64,000 nucleotides of DNA from Pterobdella sp. o SKG-2022 (taxonomy: Eukaryota > Annelida > Clitellata > Hirudinida > Piscicolidae), in the NCBI GenBank assembly GCA_964035795.1, contig OZ038325.1, forward strand, positions 5,523,163 to 5,587,162, read 5' to 3'. The notes beneath the pieces are model-generated. The model worked only from the letters and a program-made list of their open reading frames with translations. It had not been told where the DNA came from and did no database searches. Of this stretch, positions 54,150 to 64,000 are shown one piece after another. The stretch's first letter is position 1. Each line of letters starts with the position of its first letter. The translations under genes were made by a program, and so were the position numbers.

Positions 54150-57100
54150 ATGGATATTCATAAGCAGATTTTGCATTGTGGTTCTGATGATGAAATTGTA
54201 AGTTTAACTTGTTTTTAAAACAATAATATTTAAAAGAAAGTAACAGTTTAACAAATCAACGAAAAATGTTGAAACAAAGCTAATAAAGTGAAGTATAAAC
54301 TGAAAACAACCAAAGGTGGTCGAGGGGTGCAAGAGGAGTAGTATAAAAAGTGTGGCTGACGCGCTGTTGTGTGTGTTGACACTGGGCATTTACTGCCTCT
54401 TCACAGGCTGGTTTGTGCCTTTGAGGATGCTGATGAACTTCACTAGATGCTCCTTATCTTCATGCTCCCACGTCTACGTTACAGTTAGTTCGGGTGGCTT
54501 TATATCACTGATTGGGGTTGTAATTCTCATTGGATTTCAATGAAAAGTACGACTCAGTATTTTTCTAAGACGTAACATATCTTGGTGAGTTTATTAATTA
54601 AAATGGAAACCGATCGATGGTTTTTGAATAGAAATACCTAAAAAGATATTAAGAGGTTTTGAATCCTAAAATTATAAATTACAAAGCTTTTTGCTTACAG
54701 TGTAACGTTTAAAATAAAAATTATTGCAAGAAATTTTATGATGAAAAAAAGCTATTTTTAACAACACAGAGTAAGTATAAAGAAAAATCGATAGAAGAAG
54801 TTCATTCAGTCGTGCTACAAGACTCGTTAGTTTTTCAATGTGCACTTCATTAAAACTTAAAATTTATGAATTCTAATAGTTTTTATTACAAAGAAAAAAG
54901 CTTTTAGTTAATAGTGTAAAATTTAATTATTGTATAATAGAAACAAACACTATGGTTTATTGAGAAACTTAATACGGGAAGCTTTTCGTAAGAATATCTT
55001 ACATTATCTAGTTTAATACTTGAGAATCAATCTAAATTGCATAACCAGCGAAATCATCTGATTCTCAAAACATCTCTTGGGTGATAAAATAATTACTATG
55101 ACTCAATGTCAAAAAACATTTTTCATCGTTTAAACACAAAGATCTATTGACAAAGATAGCTAATTTTTCTCATTAGTTTAAGAGACTTCTGAATCACCAA
55201 GTAATGGCTGAGTAATATTCTGATGTTTGATATGAGACCAATTGAAGAGAGTAAAGCTCAATTATTCCAGATTAACAGAAAAATAATATAATAATAACAA
55301 TGGTAAAAATTTTCTCAAATAACTACAAAAAATATTAATAAAAATATAAATTTATCACTAATATAACCAATGATAGAAATGGTACATATATATTTATATT
55401 GTTAAAAGCATGAATAATATCGAGGTAATTCCCATTAAATAGGTCCCTTCAAGATGCACACGGTGTCTGGGGTTCAGAGGTTGGATGACATAATTATCAT
55501 ATAAATAACAACAAAAAAAGGATATAAAAAATATCAATAATAATGGTATTTTAATTATTATTATTTTTATTATCGCAGTATCGATTTCAATATAATAATC
55601 AAAAATACTTATGTACACCTGGAAGAAATTGATTGAACATCCAAATGTAGCTGACATCATATTAATTTTTAAAAAATCAATAGATTGCCTAATGACTAAA
55701 TGCTTGGCGAAGTTTGTTAGTATTAAATGCTTTTGAAGGGGTATTTTCGGTTAAAGACGCAGTTTTCAATTGAGAAATGATCCCAATTAGCTTTCAATAA
55801 CTTGCTTCATAAGAATAACTTAGTTTTTTAGAGACATCGTTTGTTCTTTTGTAAACTTGAATTTCTACAGTAAAACTTCAGATTATGAAGATTTATAAAA
55901 ACACGTAAGAATATGTGTGCTTATAAACCCTCTTAACAGGGATAAATTCAAAAAATATAACATCCAGTAATGCAAACAAAGTCTCAACCCACTCTTTGAA
56001 GCTTGAAATTTCAAGAAAAATCAACATAGATGATATTGTGCGTTATATACTCAACACGAACCAATGGCAGCAGGTGCAGAGGTACTTCATGCACAAGAAC
56101 ATCAAGTACATTTGGCAGCATGAGTCCTTCCAACTCCTCAAGTTCCTATTTTTTGCTTTTATTATTGTTTTATTGTTTTTATTATTTTTTTTATTATTTA
56201 ATTGTTGTTAATATTTTGTCAATTCTGATCAATTATTTAGAATAGAAAATATTTTTTTTGATTAAAACTTAAAACCCTCACTAGAATATAATTTCAATAA
56301 TTAAAATTAAACACGTTCTCAATCAGACACTTTTGTTAACTGTATAATAACACGAAGCTTTTCATAAGTTGAACTCACATTACCAAGTATACAAAGTTGA
56401 AGTAAAATTTGTATACTTGATAATGTGAGTTCAACTTAAGAAAAACTTCGTGTTATTATTCAGTTAATAAGTGTTTGATTCAAATAGTTTTTGTCAACAG
56501 GCTACTTAAGTTAATTAAAATTAAACAATTAACCTAACCAACACAAATCTTCTGTAATCAAACTGATTTTATCAAAGGAAACATGCAAAATTTGAAATAT
56601 TATCGTTGTAGACTAATTTGGTCAATTCAACTTTCCATGGTGATAACTCAGACAATGATTTTACACTAGCCACAATAAAACAAATATATTTATGAACATA
56701 AATAAATTTTATTAAGATACAAAGCTTTTGATTAACTAAGTAAACTCTTTTTAAAAAGCTTTGTATTTTAATAAAATCCGTTAATGTTCTCAAATAGACT
56801 CATAATCTACAAACCTCAACTAGTTATTCAACCTGGAAAACATTAATCCCAAAGTTTTGTGAATTCCACCAAGCTTTTCGTAAACGAACCCCATTGTGGA
56901 GCGATGTATTATCATTCTTGAGGGGCCATTTTTTATTGTTATTATTATTAATTATTATTCTTATTATTATTTTGTTATCAGTATTATTTTATTGTTGATA
57001 TTATTTCATTTTTATCATTTAGTTTTTTTTTAAATGATTTATTACTCCATTGTTTTACTAAATTACTATTATTATTATTATATAGTTTGTGGACTATTAG

Positions 57101-60100
57101 CCTCAAAAAATGTCAATCAAAAAACACGACAAAATTTGAATATAGAATACATCGAAAAGCTTCCTCAAAATAAAAAATTCAAATTTTGTCGTGCTTTTAC
57201 GATTTACGTGTTATATGGTTGTTTTTAAATATGCTATTGTTCCAAATATTCCACCTCGTTAACATGTTCTTTTTATTTTTTATGAATATAAGAAACCAAA
57301 TTAAATTTTTCGCTTGTAGTTATTATCACTAATTTATATTCAAAGTATATTCAGATATTTATCATAACGTATGTTTTACAACATTATTTATATTTTTTTC
57401 TTATTGATAGTTAGTTATATAATAGGATTACACTTCTGCAAATGTCCCAGTAACTAAGGTTGACAGCAGCCGGCATAGATTATTGATTCTAATATAGCGT
57501 AATTTGTGAAATAAACAAAACATTTGTGAAACAAAAGTTTACAAAGCTTATTCTTAAGGGATCCCTTGAGAATGTAAGTTGTCTTGAAGCTTAGTGAAAT
57601 TTTGTTTGACAAATAATTTTTTTCCTACGTACTTTAGTTATTATCATCAAGTGTCTCAGTTGAAACATGTCGCTATATAAATGGGCGTATCATGATCTTC
57701 ACAGCAAAACAAACAACCCTTCCTTAACCTCTCAGAGAGCCCCTAGAAAACAGGCCTCTGAACTTCTTCCATGAACAACAAGGTCTCATACCACATCAAC
57801 GCCACACCAGGTTTGACCTTTTGACTCAGTTGTGTTTCTACAACGTTTCAATATGATATAATTGGATAATTATTGTGATCATGGGGTCTAGGATTATGAC
57901 GGTGCCAACTTCAAGAGATGTTGGACCAGAGAATTTTTGATGAAACTTCACAAAGCATTTGTTCTACAATAAAATTATTTTCGATTTTTATGTTCATAGG
58001 TTGCTTTGAGTGTTTTGTTGAAATTTTAGGGTATTCATAAAAATCAATATAAAAATTAATATAAGAAATTATATTGGAAACTTTAAATCTATTGTGGCTA
58101 TTTAAGCTTACAAGTACTACATTCTTGTGAGTCTATTTATCTATCAAAAAATAAAATAGTACCTTAAAAGCACATCACTGAAGATAATTTTACTTTTATT
58201 CAACCAACAAACTGATAAAAACCCCCTTAAGGCGACAGATCTACGGAGACAACACGATAAAAGTCGAGGTTACATCCTGGATGCAATTGCTCATAACCCA
58301 GGTGATTAAGACTGCTTTGAGTTTGTGTCATTCATTGTGTGCTTGGCTGATTCATTTTTTGTTGAATTCAGAGTTGCTTGGTTATTTTGTACTAAAGGAA
58401 AACTAAATAGAAAGTATCTATCTATACAAAATATTTAGTACTAACTACAGCTATTATCTAGCTAGTTGGTACTGAATGTTTTGATGTGAGTAGGTTCAGT
58501 TTGTTCTTAGTTATCTTGAATATACTTTGGTTCATTTTGTGCCTATTTATATGTTCAAATTGTACCTAGTTATAAGTTAAAACAAAGTTGGTTTAAATTT
58601 CATAAACAAAACCGTGAAAATCTTCTCGTCAGAGTAACTTGTAATGCCGAGTTAAGTGATGTGATTTGAAACAAACTATAATACTCCAAAAAAAACTCTA
58701 CATTTTTGTCAATGAACCTTTGTGGAGTTTTAAAAATTTGTTAAAATACCTATTGTCTTCATATGTTGTCCATTGTTTTAGGGAGAAATACATTTGTTTA
58801 AGGTCTTTTCTGTCATAATCAAAACACAAAATAAAACATATTATACCATCTATTTTCATTAGTTACGAGTAGGAAACAATGAAAAATGTACCCTTTCATA
58901 CCTCAAATACTTATTAGTTATTATTAAATGATAATTAAATGGTTATTTTTATTACAATTTTGCACATTATTAGGGCATGTTACGTCAACTGGCGCATAGG
59001 CAACAAAGTTTTCCTACATTTCTATTATAATCCAGCTTGATGACGCTCACTCTTAAAAGCGATAAATAATATCGATCTGTCCTTCAAAAAATATAGAAAA
59101 TCAATATAATGATCAATAAACAAAGTTGTTGTCAAATAATTGACCTAATTGAAATGCGAAATTACCTTGAAATCGAATCATTTTCATCAAACATCGAAGG
59201 TTAATGAAAAGAATATAAAATATAAGAAAATTAGCTATCACCCTTATAAAATATAATGCCTGGACCAAAAAATGAACATAGAAAACCATTATTAGTAATA
59301 TACCTTTGAATTAAAACGAAAAACATCAATTAAGAGGAATTTTTAATACTTTTATCGAAAATCAAAAGCTATAATTTTCGATAAGTTAATAATGAATTAA
59401 AAAAAATACATTCGATGTCTCTGAAGAGTTACCTTTGATTGAGTATTTATATTTTGTATACGGTGTGTATTGAATAATTACACCAAAAAGGTTATATTGA
59501 AAAGGGAAATGTTCGGACTTGGGAATATTATGTAACTAAAAAAAAATTCAAATATGGTTTCATAGTTTATTCACCATTATATTATATATTTTTTATTTAT
59601 ATTTATAATATATAATTTTTTTATACATAATTATATTATATATTTTTATTAAGAATTCAATTTTCTTGATTTTTATCGTAAATTGATGAATATTTTAGTT
59701 ACATTTATTAAAAAAATTTTTTTTTCTCAAAAACTAAAGTTTTCAACAAATTCAACTTTTCCATAATTCATTAGTATATTATTTTTTTTCAAATAAACAA
59801 TAATTGTATCTAAAATCTTCCTCATTTACGATAAAAACCATTGAAATTGAATAGAAAACAATACATTAGATGTCTCTAAAAAATTACTCATACTTACATT
59901 ATATATTTTTATAATCATAGTTTTTTTATATATTTTTTTATTCGTAATTATATTAAATATTTCAATTCATAATTATATTATTTATCCCTTTAGAGACTCC
60001 TTATGTATAATTTTAATAATTTTTTTATTTAAAAAAAATATGTCAAAATTATGATAATTATAAAACATAATAATTATGATAACGATAATAATTTGTGTTT

Positions 60101-62614
60101 ATATACGTCAAAATGATGAGTATCCAAGATACATTGATTCTTCACGGTAAGATCTAACCTATTAAAAATGATAACATTCTGTAACAAATTTATTTTAAGA
60201 ACCCTCCACTCTGACGTATAAATCAAAAATATTATATTTTCTGCTCATATTTATATTGTTCGAAGTCTTAGCTCTTATAAGCTGTTTAAGATTTTCAAAA
60301 CCACTTTTTTAATTCAAGAAAATGAGAATAACATATATTATTCAATTGAAGACATGAAGTTATTGTCGAGGCGGTCATATATTATCTAACAACCCCCTTA
60401 GCTAATAACTCAGTTTTAAAATTTCAATAAGGTTTAAGCTATAGGAAAAATAACGTGAAAAAGTTAATGCTCAACTTTGTGAATACAACCCACAAACTAT
60501 TGTTAGTGTTTACGAAGCCTAAACTCATTTACCTATTAAACAATCACCAACCACCGCAGGGCCTGAATCCATTCTACCTCTTCCAGTGCTTCAGTATTCT
60601 CTTATGGTGCTTTGATAATTATTACTACTATGCTTCATGCATATTCATTATCTCCGTGGTTTCTCTCGTCATCCAGATGCGACAAATTAGACTGGTGGGC
60701 TGATTTATTTGTTTAATAGGTTCATTTTGTTTAATACATTCATTGTGCTTAATGTTGAAGTAGAGGTGGTGTTGTTTTACCTTGCTTAGTGGTTGACTTT
60801 AAGCAATTCAAATATTCTTTGGAATTTTCAGGTTTAATTTTTTAATATTGTTGGTTCGCATGTGTTTCCATGAGTTTGGTATTGGTTGTTTTAAGAGTCA
60901 TTGGCGATTGAAACAAAACAGATGAATATGGTAGCAAATTATTTGATGTTTTTGAAATGCTAAAAATTTATTCAAGCAAGCATTAAATGAATTATGTTAA
61001 TCTTATGTCATTTAATGAAATTTTAATCTACTCATATCGATTATTTTAGACTGTTTAAATTTTTGATGACGGTTATATGTTAATTATTGGTTTTTTTAGT
61101 CATAGTTTTTATTTTACTATGCATATAGTTTCATACTAACGTCTGCGACCTTGGGCAGCTGTTTGTGAATGCCTTTTATATACATCATGGAAGCTTAAAA
61201 AAATTACAGAAAAAACACATGTAAAAAATTTAATTTTGTAAATTCTTGTAAGTATTCATTTGTTTTGCATGCTTTCTCAAAGATTGATGAAACAGAAGAA
61301 TAAGATTCCTAGCACATAGATAACTTTTTGAGACTTGAAGCTCGAAACCTGGGTTATTTTATCAAAACCTAAATTGCTGTATTGGCAGTTTAGAAATGAA
61401 AACTCATTTATAATATAAATAATAGTATATGGTAAAACAAAATAACATGATAAACCAATATAGAACGAAGTGAAGCTGAAGGAGACTGTTGGAAGTAGTG
61501 GAGAGGTGTTGGTGTTTGAAGCTGGTAAAGAAGGTTTGGTTTCGAATGATTTTATGATGAATCTTATCTTTGATTGAGTATTTATCATATTTATTATTAT
61601 AAGTAAAACTAGCATCTTTTTTGTGTTTTGACCTTTGAAACAACAAACCTCAACGCAACAACCACACAAAACATGGAAATCACCCCAACAATAATAAGTA
61701 TACAACAAATAAGAAATAAAACAACAATCACACAACTACAAACACAAAACAACCGCAACAAAAAATATACATTAAAATTTCCACAACAATTACAAATAGC
61801 AACTAAAAAAACTCTTGCAGAGTCGATACGAATATCGTCAGAGTGGGTGGTGCCAGGAGATTTGATTGACATGACAGGTTTCAGAGGGACCATGTCATGT
61901 GATGTGGTTCTACTAAATGGCAAATGTGTGGTGAATGAATGTATGCTCACAGGTAGTTTAGCGTTGTTTAAAAGTTAACTTTTTAGAGACTTCTTAAATT
62001 TACTTATAGATAATATTTGACAATTTTTTACGTCGAATTATGGAAAAATGTTAGTAAATTTAGTTATTTTATGAATAAAACTAATAGGTGGTACACTGTT
62101 ATAATAAAAAAAAAATAATAAAGATGCTTACGTTTTATGATAAGGCTATACTTATCGAAAATTATAGCTTTTCTTTTAAATAAATGTATTAATCCCCAAT
62201 TGATGTTTTTAAAGTTTAATTGCTAATAAAGATAAAAATACTTAATATAATTAGATTACACTGCTGTGCTTGTCTCAGCAGCTGGGGTTGACCGCAAAAA
62301 TAAAAACAATAATAAAAATAATTATAATAATTGTTGACATTATTATTATTATTATACTTGCAGGTGAAAGCACTCCAATAACTAAGAGTGAATTACCTGA
62401 ATGTCATTTTAATGGTAATTTTATATTGAATTAAATGAAAAAATAATGATAAAAGGTGGTAATAACAAGAATGTATAAATATCCCCACAAAATCCTATAG
62501 AAACACCGTTCAAAGAGCAAGAGAACTACAAACACATAGTCTTCTGCGGCACTCAAGTCATTCAGACCAGGTTCTACCAGGGAGCTAAAGTCAAAGCTCT
62601 TGTTTTGTCCACAG
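54150..62614 (+). CDS. ATP13A: P5B-type ATPase (ATP13A2/3 family, polyamine transporter), 5' part, 10 exons
   Basis: Partial; continues beyond the window. Exons: 54150-54197, 54316-54493, 55940-56141, 57736-57810, 58232-58301, 60560-60694, 61464-61524, 61821-61952, 62364-62414, 62501-62614, phase-compatible, about 355 aa. ATP13A2/A3 proteins move polyamines across late endosome/lysosome or plasma membranes. Visible in order: cytosolic N-terminus with a membrane-hairpin segment ([20 protein letters not shown]), the [13 protein letters not shown] stretch, [11 protein letters not shown], first transport helices ([15 protein letters not shown] ... [15 protein letters not shown]), [43 protein letters not shown] with the A-domain TGES loop spanning the exon 8/9 junction, and [11 protein letters not shown]. 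The DKTGT phosphorylation site would lie downstream. The start ATG has A at -3 and G at +4. The donor of exon 2 is the least certain junction. Substrate is inferred from the family. Confidence 0.94.
56326..56477. repeat. Foldback element, family A, copy in ATPase intron 3
   Basis: Arms 56326-56395 and 56408-56477 pair along about 70 bp with few mismatches. Arm core: ATAATAACACGAAG, then TAAGTTGAACTCACATTA and CAAGTATACAAA. It is the best preserved copy in the window. Confidence 0.85.
56694..56789. repeat. Foldback element in ATPase intron 3
   Basis: Arms 56694-56729 and 56753-56789 pair; they contain TTTTATTAAGATACAAAGC and GCTTTGTATTTTAATAAAAT, with a loop of about 23 bases. Confidence 0.8.
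57119..57199. repeat. Inverted repeat in ATPase intron 3
   Basis: AAAACACGACAAAATTTGAAT at about 57120 pairs with ATTCAAATTTTGTCGTG at 57178-57194. The spacer contains CGAAAAGCTT, a recurring family A motif. Confidence 0.75.
57424..57472 (+). repeat. Dispersed repeat family B, copy in ATPase intron 3
   Basis: GGATTACACTTCTGCAAATG, then TCCCAGTAACTAAGG and TTGACAGCAGCC; same order as the copies at 46835-46895 and 62254-62300. Confidence 0.6.
58302..60559. other. Intron 5 of the P5B ATPase gene
   Basis: 2.26 kb of AT-rich intron with no nested gene. It holds family C repeat sequence at 59325-59430 and a related end at about 59865-59890, plus A/T-only stretches at 59570-60010. Confidence 0.75.
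59325..59430 (+). repeat. Dispersed repeat family C, copy in ATPase intron 5
   Basis: It contains AAACATCAATTAAGAGG, AATTTTTAATAC, CGAAAATCAAAAGCTATAAT and CGATGTCTCTGAAGAGTTAC, the fullest form of this family. The segment CGAAAATCAAAAGCTATAATTTTCG is internally palindromic in part. Confidence 0.6.
62140..62215 (-). repeat. Dispersed repeat family C, copy in ATPase intron 8
   Basis: CTTATCGAAAATTATAGC, TTTAAATAAATGTATTAA and CCAATTGATGTTTTTAAAG match family C in reverse orientation. Confidence 0.5.
62254..62300 (+). repeat. Dispersed repeat family B, copy in ATPase intron 8
   Basis: TTAGATTACACTGCTGTGC, then TTGTCTCAGCAGCTGG and GGTTGACCGC; followed by ATT-rich sequence. Most diverged of the three copies. 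Confidence 0.55.
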
Positions 62615-62878
62615 GTGATCTTTCAAATGTTTCACTGTTCTAGCTCTTCTAACAACTATCTAGTTACAGGAACAAATCTATTTATCAAACAACCCACCAT
62701 TCATGAATAAAGCATTTATATTTCAACCAATTCAATAAGATTTCCAAAATATTGAAAACTCACCAACAACCAGCATCTATTTATCTAAATATTTTTTTTC
62801 AAATTGACCACCACTGCCCCAAATTGGGGTTTTTAGCCCAACAGTCGTTTCACAGAGAACACTCCTTGTCTAATTAAT

Positions 62879-62882
<4 letters not shown>

Positions 62883-62917
<35 letters not shown>
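62883..62917. repeat. (TA)n microsatellite
   Basis: About 17 TA units lying next to the 3' end of the minus-strand reverse-transcriptase remnant, possibly its tail or target. Confidence 0.9.
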
Positions 62918-62921
<4 letters not shown>

Positions 62922-62944
62922 TTTCGTTTTTAAACCTAATCACA

Positions 62945-64000
62945 GTTAACAATGAGTCCCAATAATTCCTCGATACTCATCTTTATCGATTTTTTCAATG
63001 TTGTCCATGTTTAGTTTGAGGGAGTTCATGTCATTTATTAATGTGTTGAGAAGAGTTGATGGTGGTCTGCCTCTTTTTTTCTTGGAATTCTTTAGGGCTT
63101 TTTCCAAAATGTTATTTGCTGGCGGGTCGTTACGGCATATGTGTCCCAGCATTTTCAACCTTCTTAGTCTCACTTCCTGATGCAGAGGTGGTATGACGAA
63201 GTCGCATTCTTCGTTTTTCATAACATTTGGCCAATGAACTTTTTCCAGTCTTCGTATGTGCTTTCTTTGGAAGGAGTCTATTGAGCTTCTGATGCTTTTA
63301 GTGTCTGCCCAAGAACTGCAGCCATATAGGAAAATTGAGAGAACATAAGCTTTATAAATTCTTATTTTTTTCTCTATACTTATCCCACTCTTCCAAATTG
63401 GGTTTAATCTGTTCATCGCCAGAGTTGCCAGAGTTTTCCTTTTTTTGATGTCCTCACATGTACCGACGTAGGTGGTTCTTATCTCTTTCATGCATGCTTC
63501 TAGGTATACCGGGAACAAGACAGGGCTCAGAGCATTTCCTTGAGAGCATCCTATGTTTGTGGTAAAGCTTTTGCATGTGTTTTTATTATATCTTATGGCT
63601 AAGGTGGTGTTTGTTAAAAGAAGTTCGATTATTTTGAGTTCAGATTCTAGGATCATAGTGCTTAAAATTTCTATAAATTTTTTCCTGTTTATGGTGTCGA
63701 AAGCAGATGACAGATCAATGCTGGTTATTTTCATTGTACATCCTGATTTCACTTTGTCTTCAATTGCTATTTTATGAGCCCATAGGATGTCTGTTGTTGA
63801 CCTAGTTGGTCTGTATGCTGCTTGGGTAATGGGAAGGTATTTTTCTATGAAAGGTCTTATTCTATTGAGTATTATTAATGATAAGAGTTTCTTATTGTGT
63901 TTAGTAAGATGACAGGCCTTGTGTTTACTGGAGAAAGAAGTTTGCCCTTTTTTGTTATTGGTATAATAATGCCATGGTTGAAGATTGATTAAGGAAAATT
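62945..64000 (-). mobile_element. Reverse-transcriptase remnant of a non-LTR retrotransposon, internal deletion, runs off the window
   Basis: Minus strand, in the intron after exon 10 of the ATPase gene and opposite to it. From the window edge inward it reads VNTRPVILLNT, a frame change, KLLSLIILNRIRPF, QAAYRPTRSTTDILWAH, ITSIDLSSAFDTINRKKF, NIGCSQGNALSPVLF and LEACMKEIRTT, then jumps directly to LNPIWKSGISI, KAYVLSIFLYGCSSW, RLRRLKMLGHICR and KKRGRPPSTLL before the stop at 62946. The catalytic YADD segment is missing between EIRTT and the tail, so the copy cannot be active. The 5' half lies outside the window. The C-terminal layout resembles the 19.4-20.7 kb element, but the sequence is a different family. 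Confidence 0.85.

Noticed and set aside
61277..61950. Minus-strand open frames across ATPase exons 7 and 8
   Set aside because: They are shadows of the plus-strand exons and of a strand-biased AC-rich intron segment.

Overview
The window is AT-rich nuclear DNA from an invertebrate animal. It has multi-exon genes with GT-AG introns, animal-restricted families (InaF-motif protein, ZMYM/Crypton-derived protein), AATAAA signals, several kinds of non-LTR retrotransposon, tRNA-derived SINE-like repeats and long microsatellites. Nothing is prokaryotic, organellar or viral. I cannot name the species. A cnidarian, sponge, flatworm-like or mollusc-like lineage would all fit, and only a database search would decide.

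Layout. From 1 to about 35.2 kb I see no convincing host gene. This part holds a (TATAT)n block, a 5'-truncated retrotransposon piece with an endonuclease-like C-terminus and a perfect 14-bp target-site duplication (3507-4275), two copies of a tRNA-headed SINE-like repeat (8.04 and 10.9 kb), a 3' fragment of an RTE-like element (13.27-13.87 kb), a reverse-transcriptase remnant with a 13-bp target-site duplication (19.36-20.73 kb), several foldback palindromes and a 254-bp (GT)n tract.

From 35.4 to 64 kb there are four genes. (1) eIF2-alpha, minus strand, 9 exons, complete, 330 aa, with the regulatory serine conserved. (2) A single-exon InaF-motif membrane protein, plus strand, divergent from eIF2-alpha with 519 bp between the two start codons. 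(3) A 16-exon plus-strand gene whose C-terminal half is the Crypton-derived DUF3504 domain of ZMYM2/3/4 and QRICH1. Its N-terminus has two AT-hooks and the ZMYM post-finger Cys motif but no MYM zinc fingers, and its poly-Q exon contains a 200-N assembly gap. (4) The 5' part (10 exons, about 355 aa) of a P5B-type ATPase (ATP13A2/3 family, polyamine transporters), starting 448 bp after gene 3 stops and running out of the window. All exon phases were followed by hand and are compatible across each gene.

Genes 3 and 4 are heavily loaded with mobile DNA. A nearly full-length but inactivated RTE-like element lies in intron 14 of gene 3. A minus-strand reverse-transcriptase remnant lies in the intron after exon 10 of gene 4. 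At least three small dispersed repeat families, including a palindromic foldback family, sit in introns and spacers.

The most notable points are the finger-less AT-hook/Crypton-domain protein, the foldback family concentrated between 41 and 57 kb, and the two retrotransposon fragments whose exact insertion boundaries can be read from target-site duplications.
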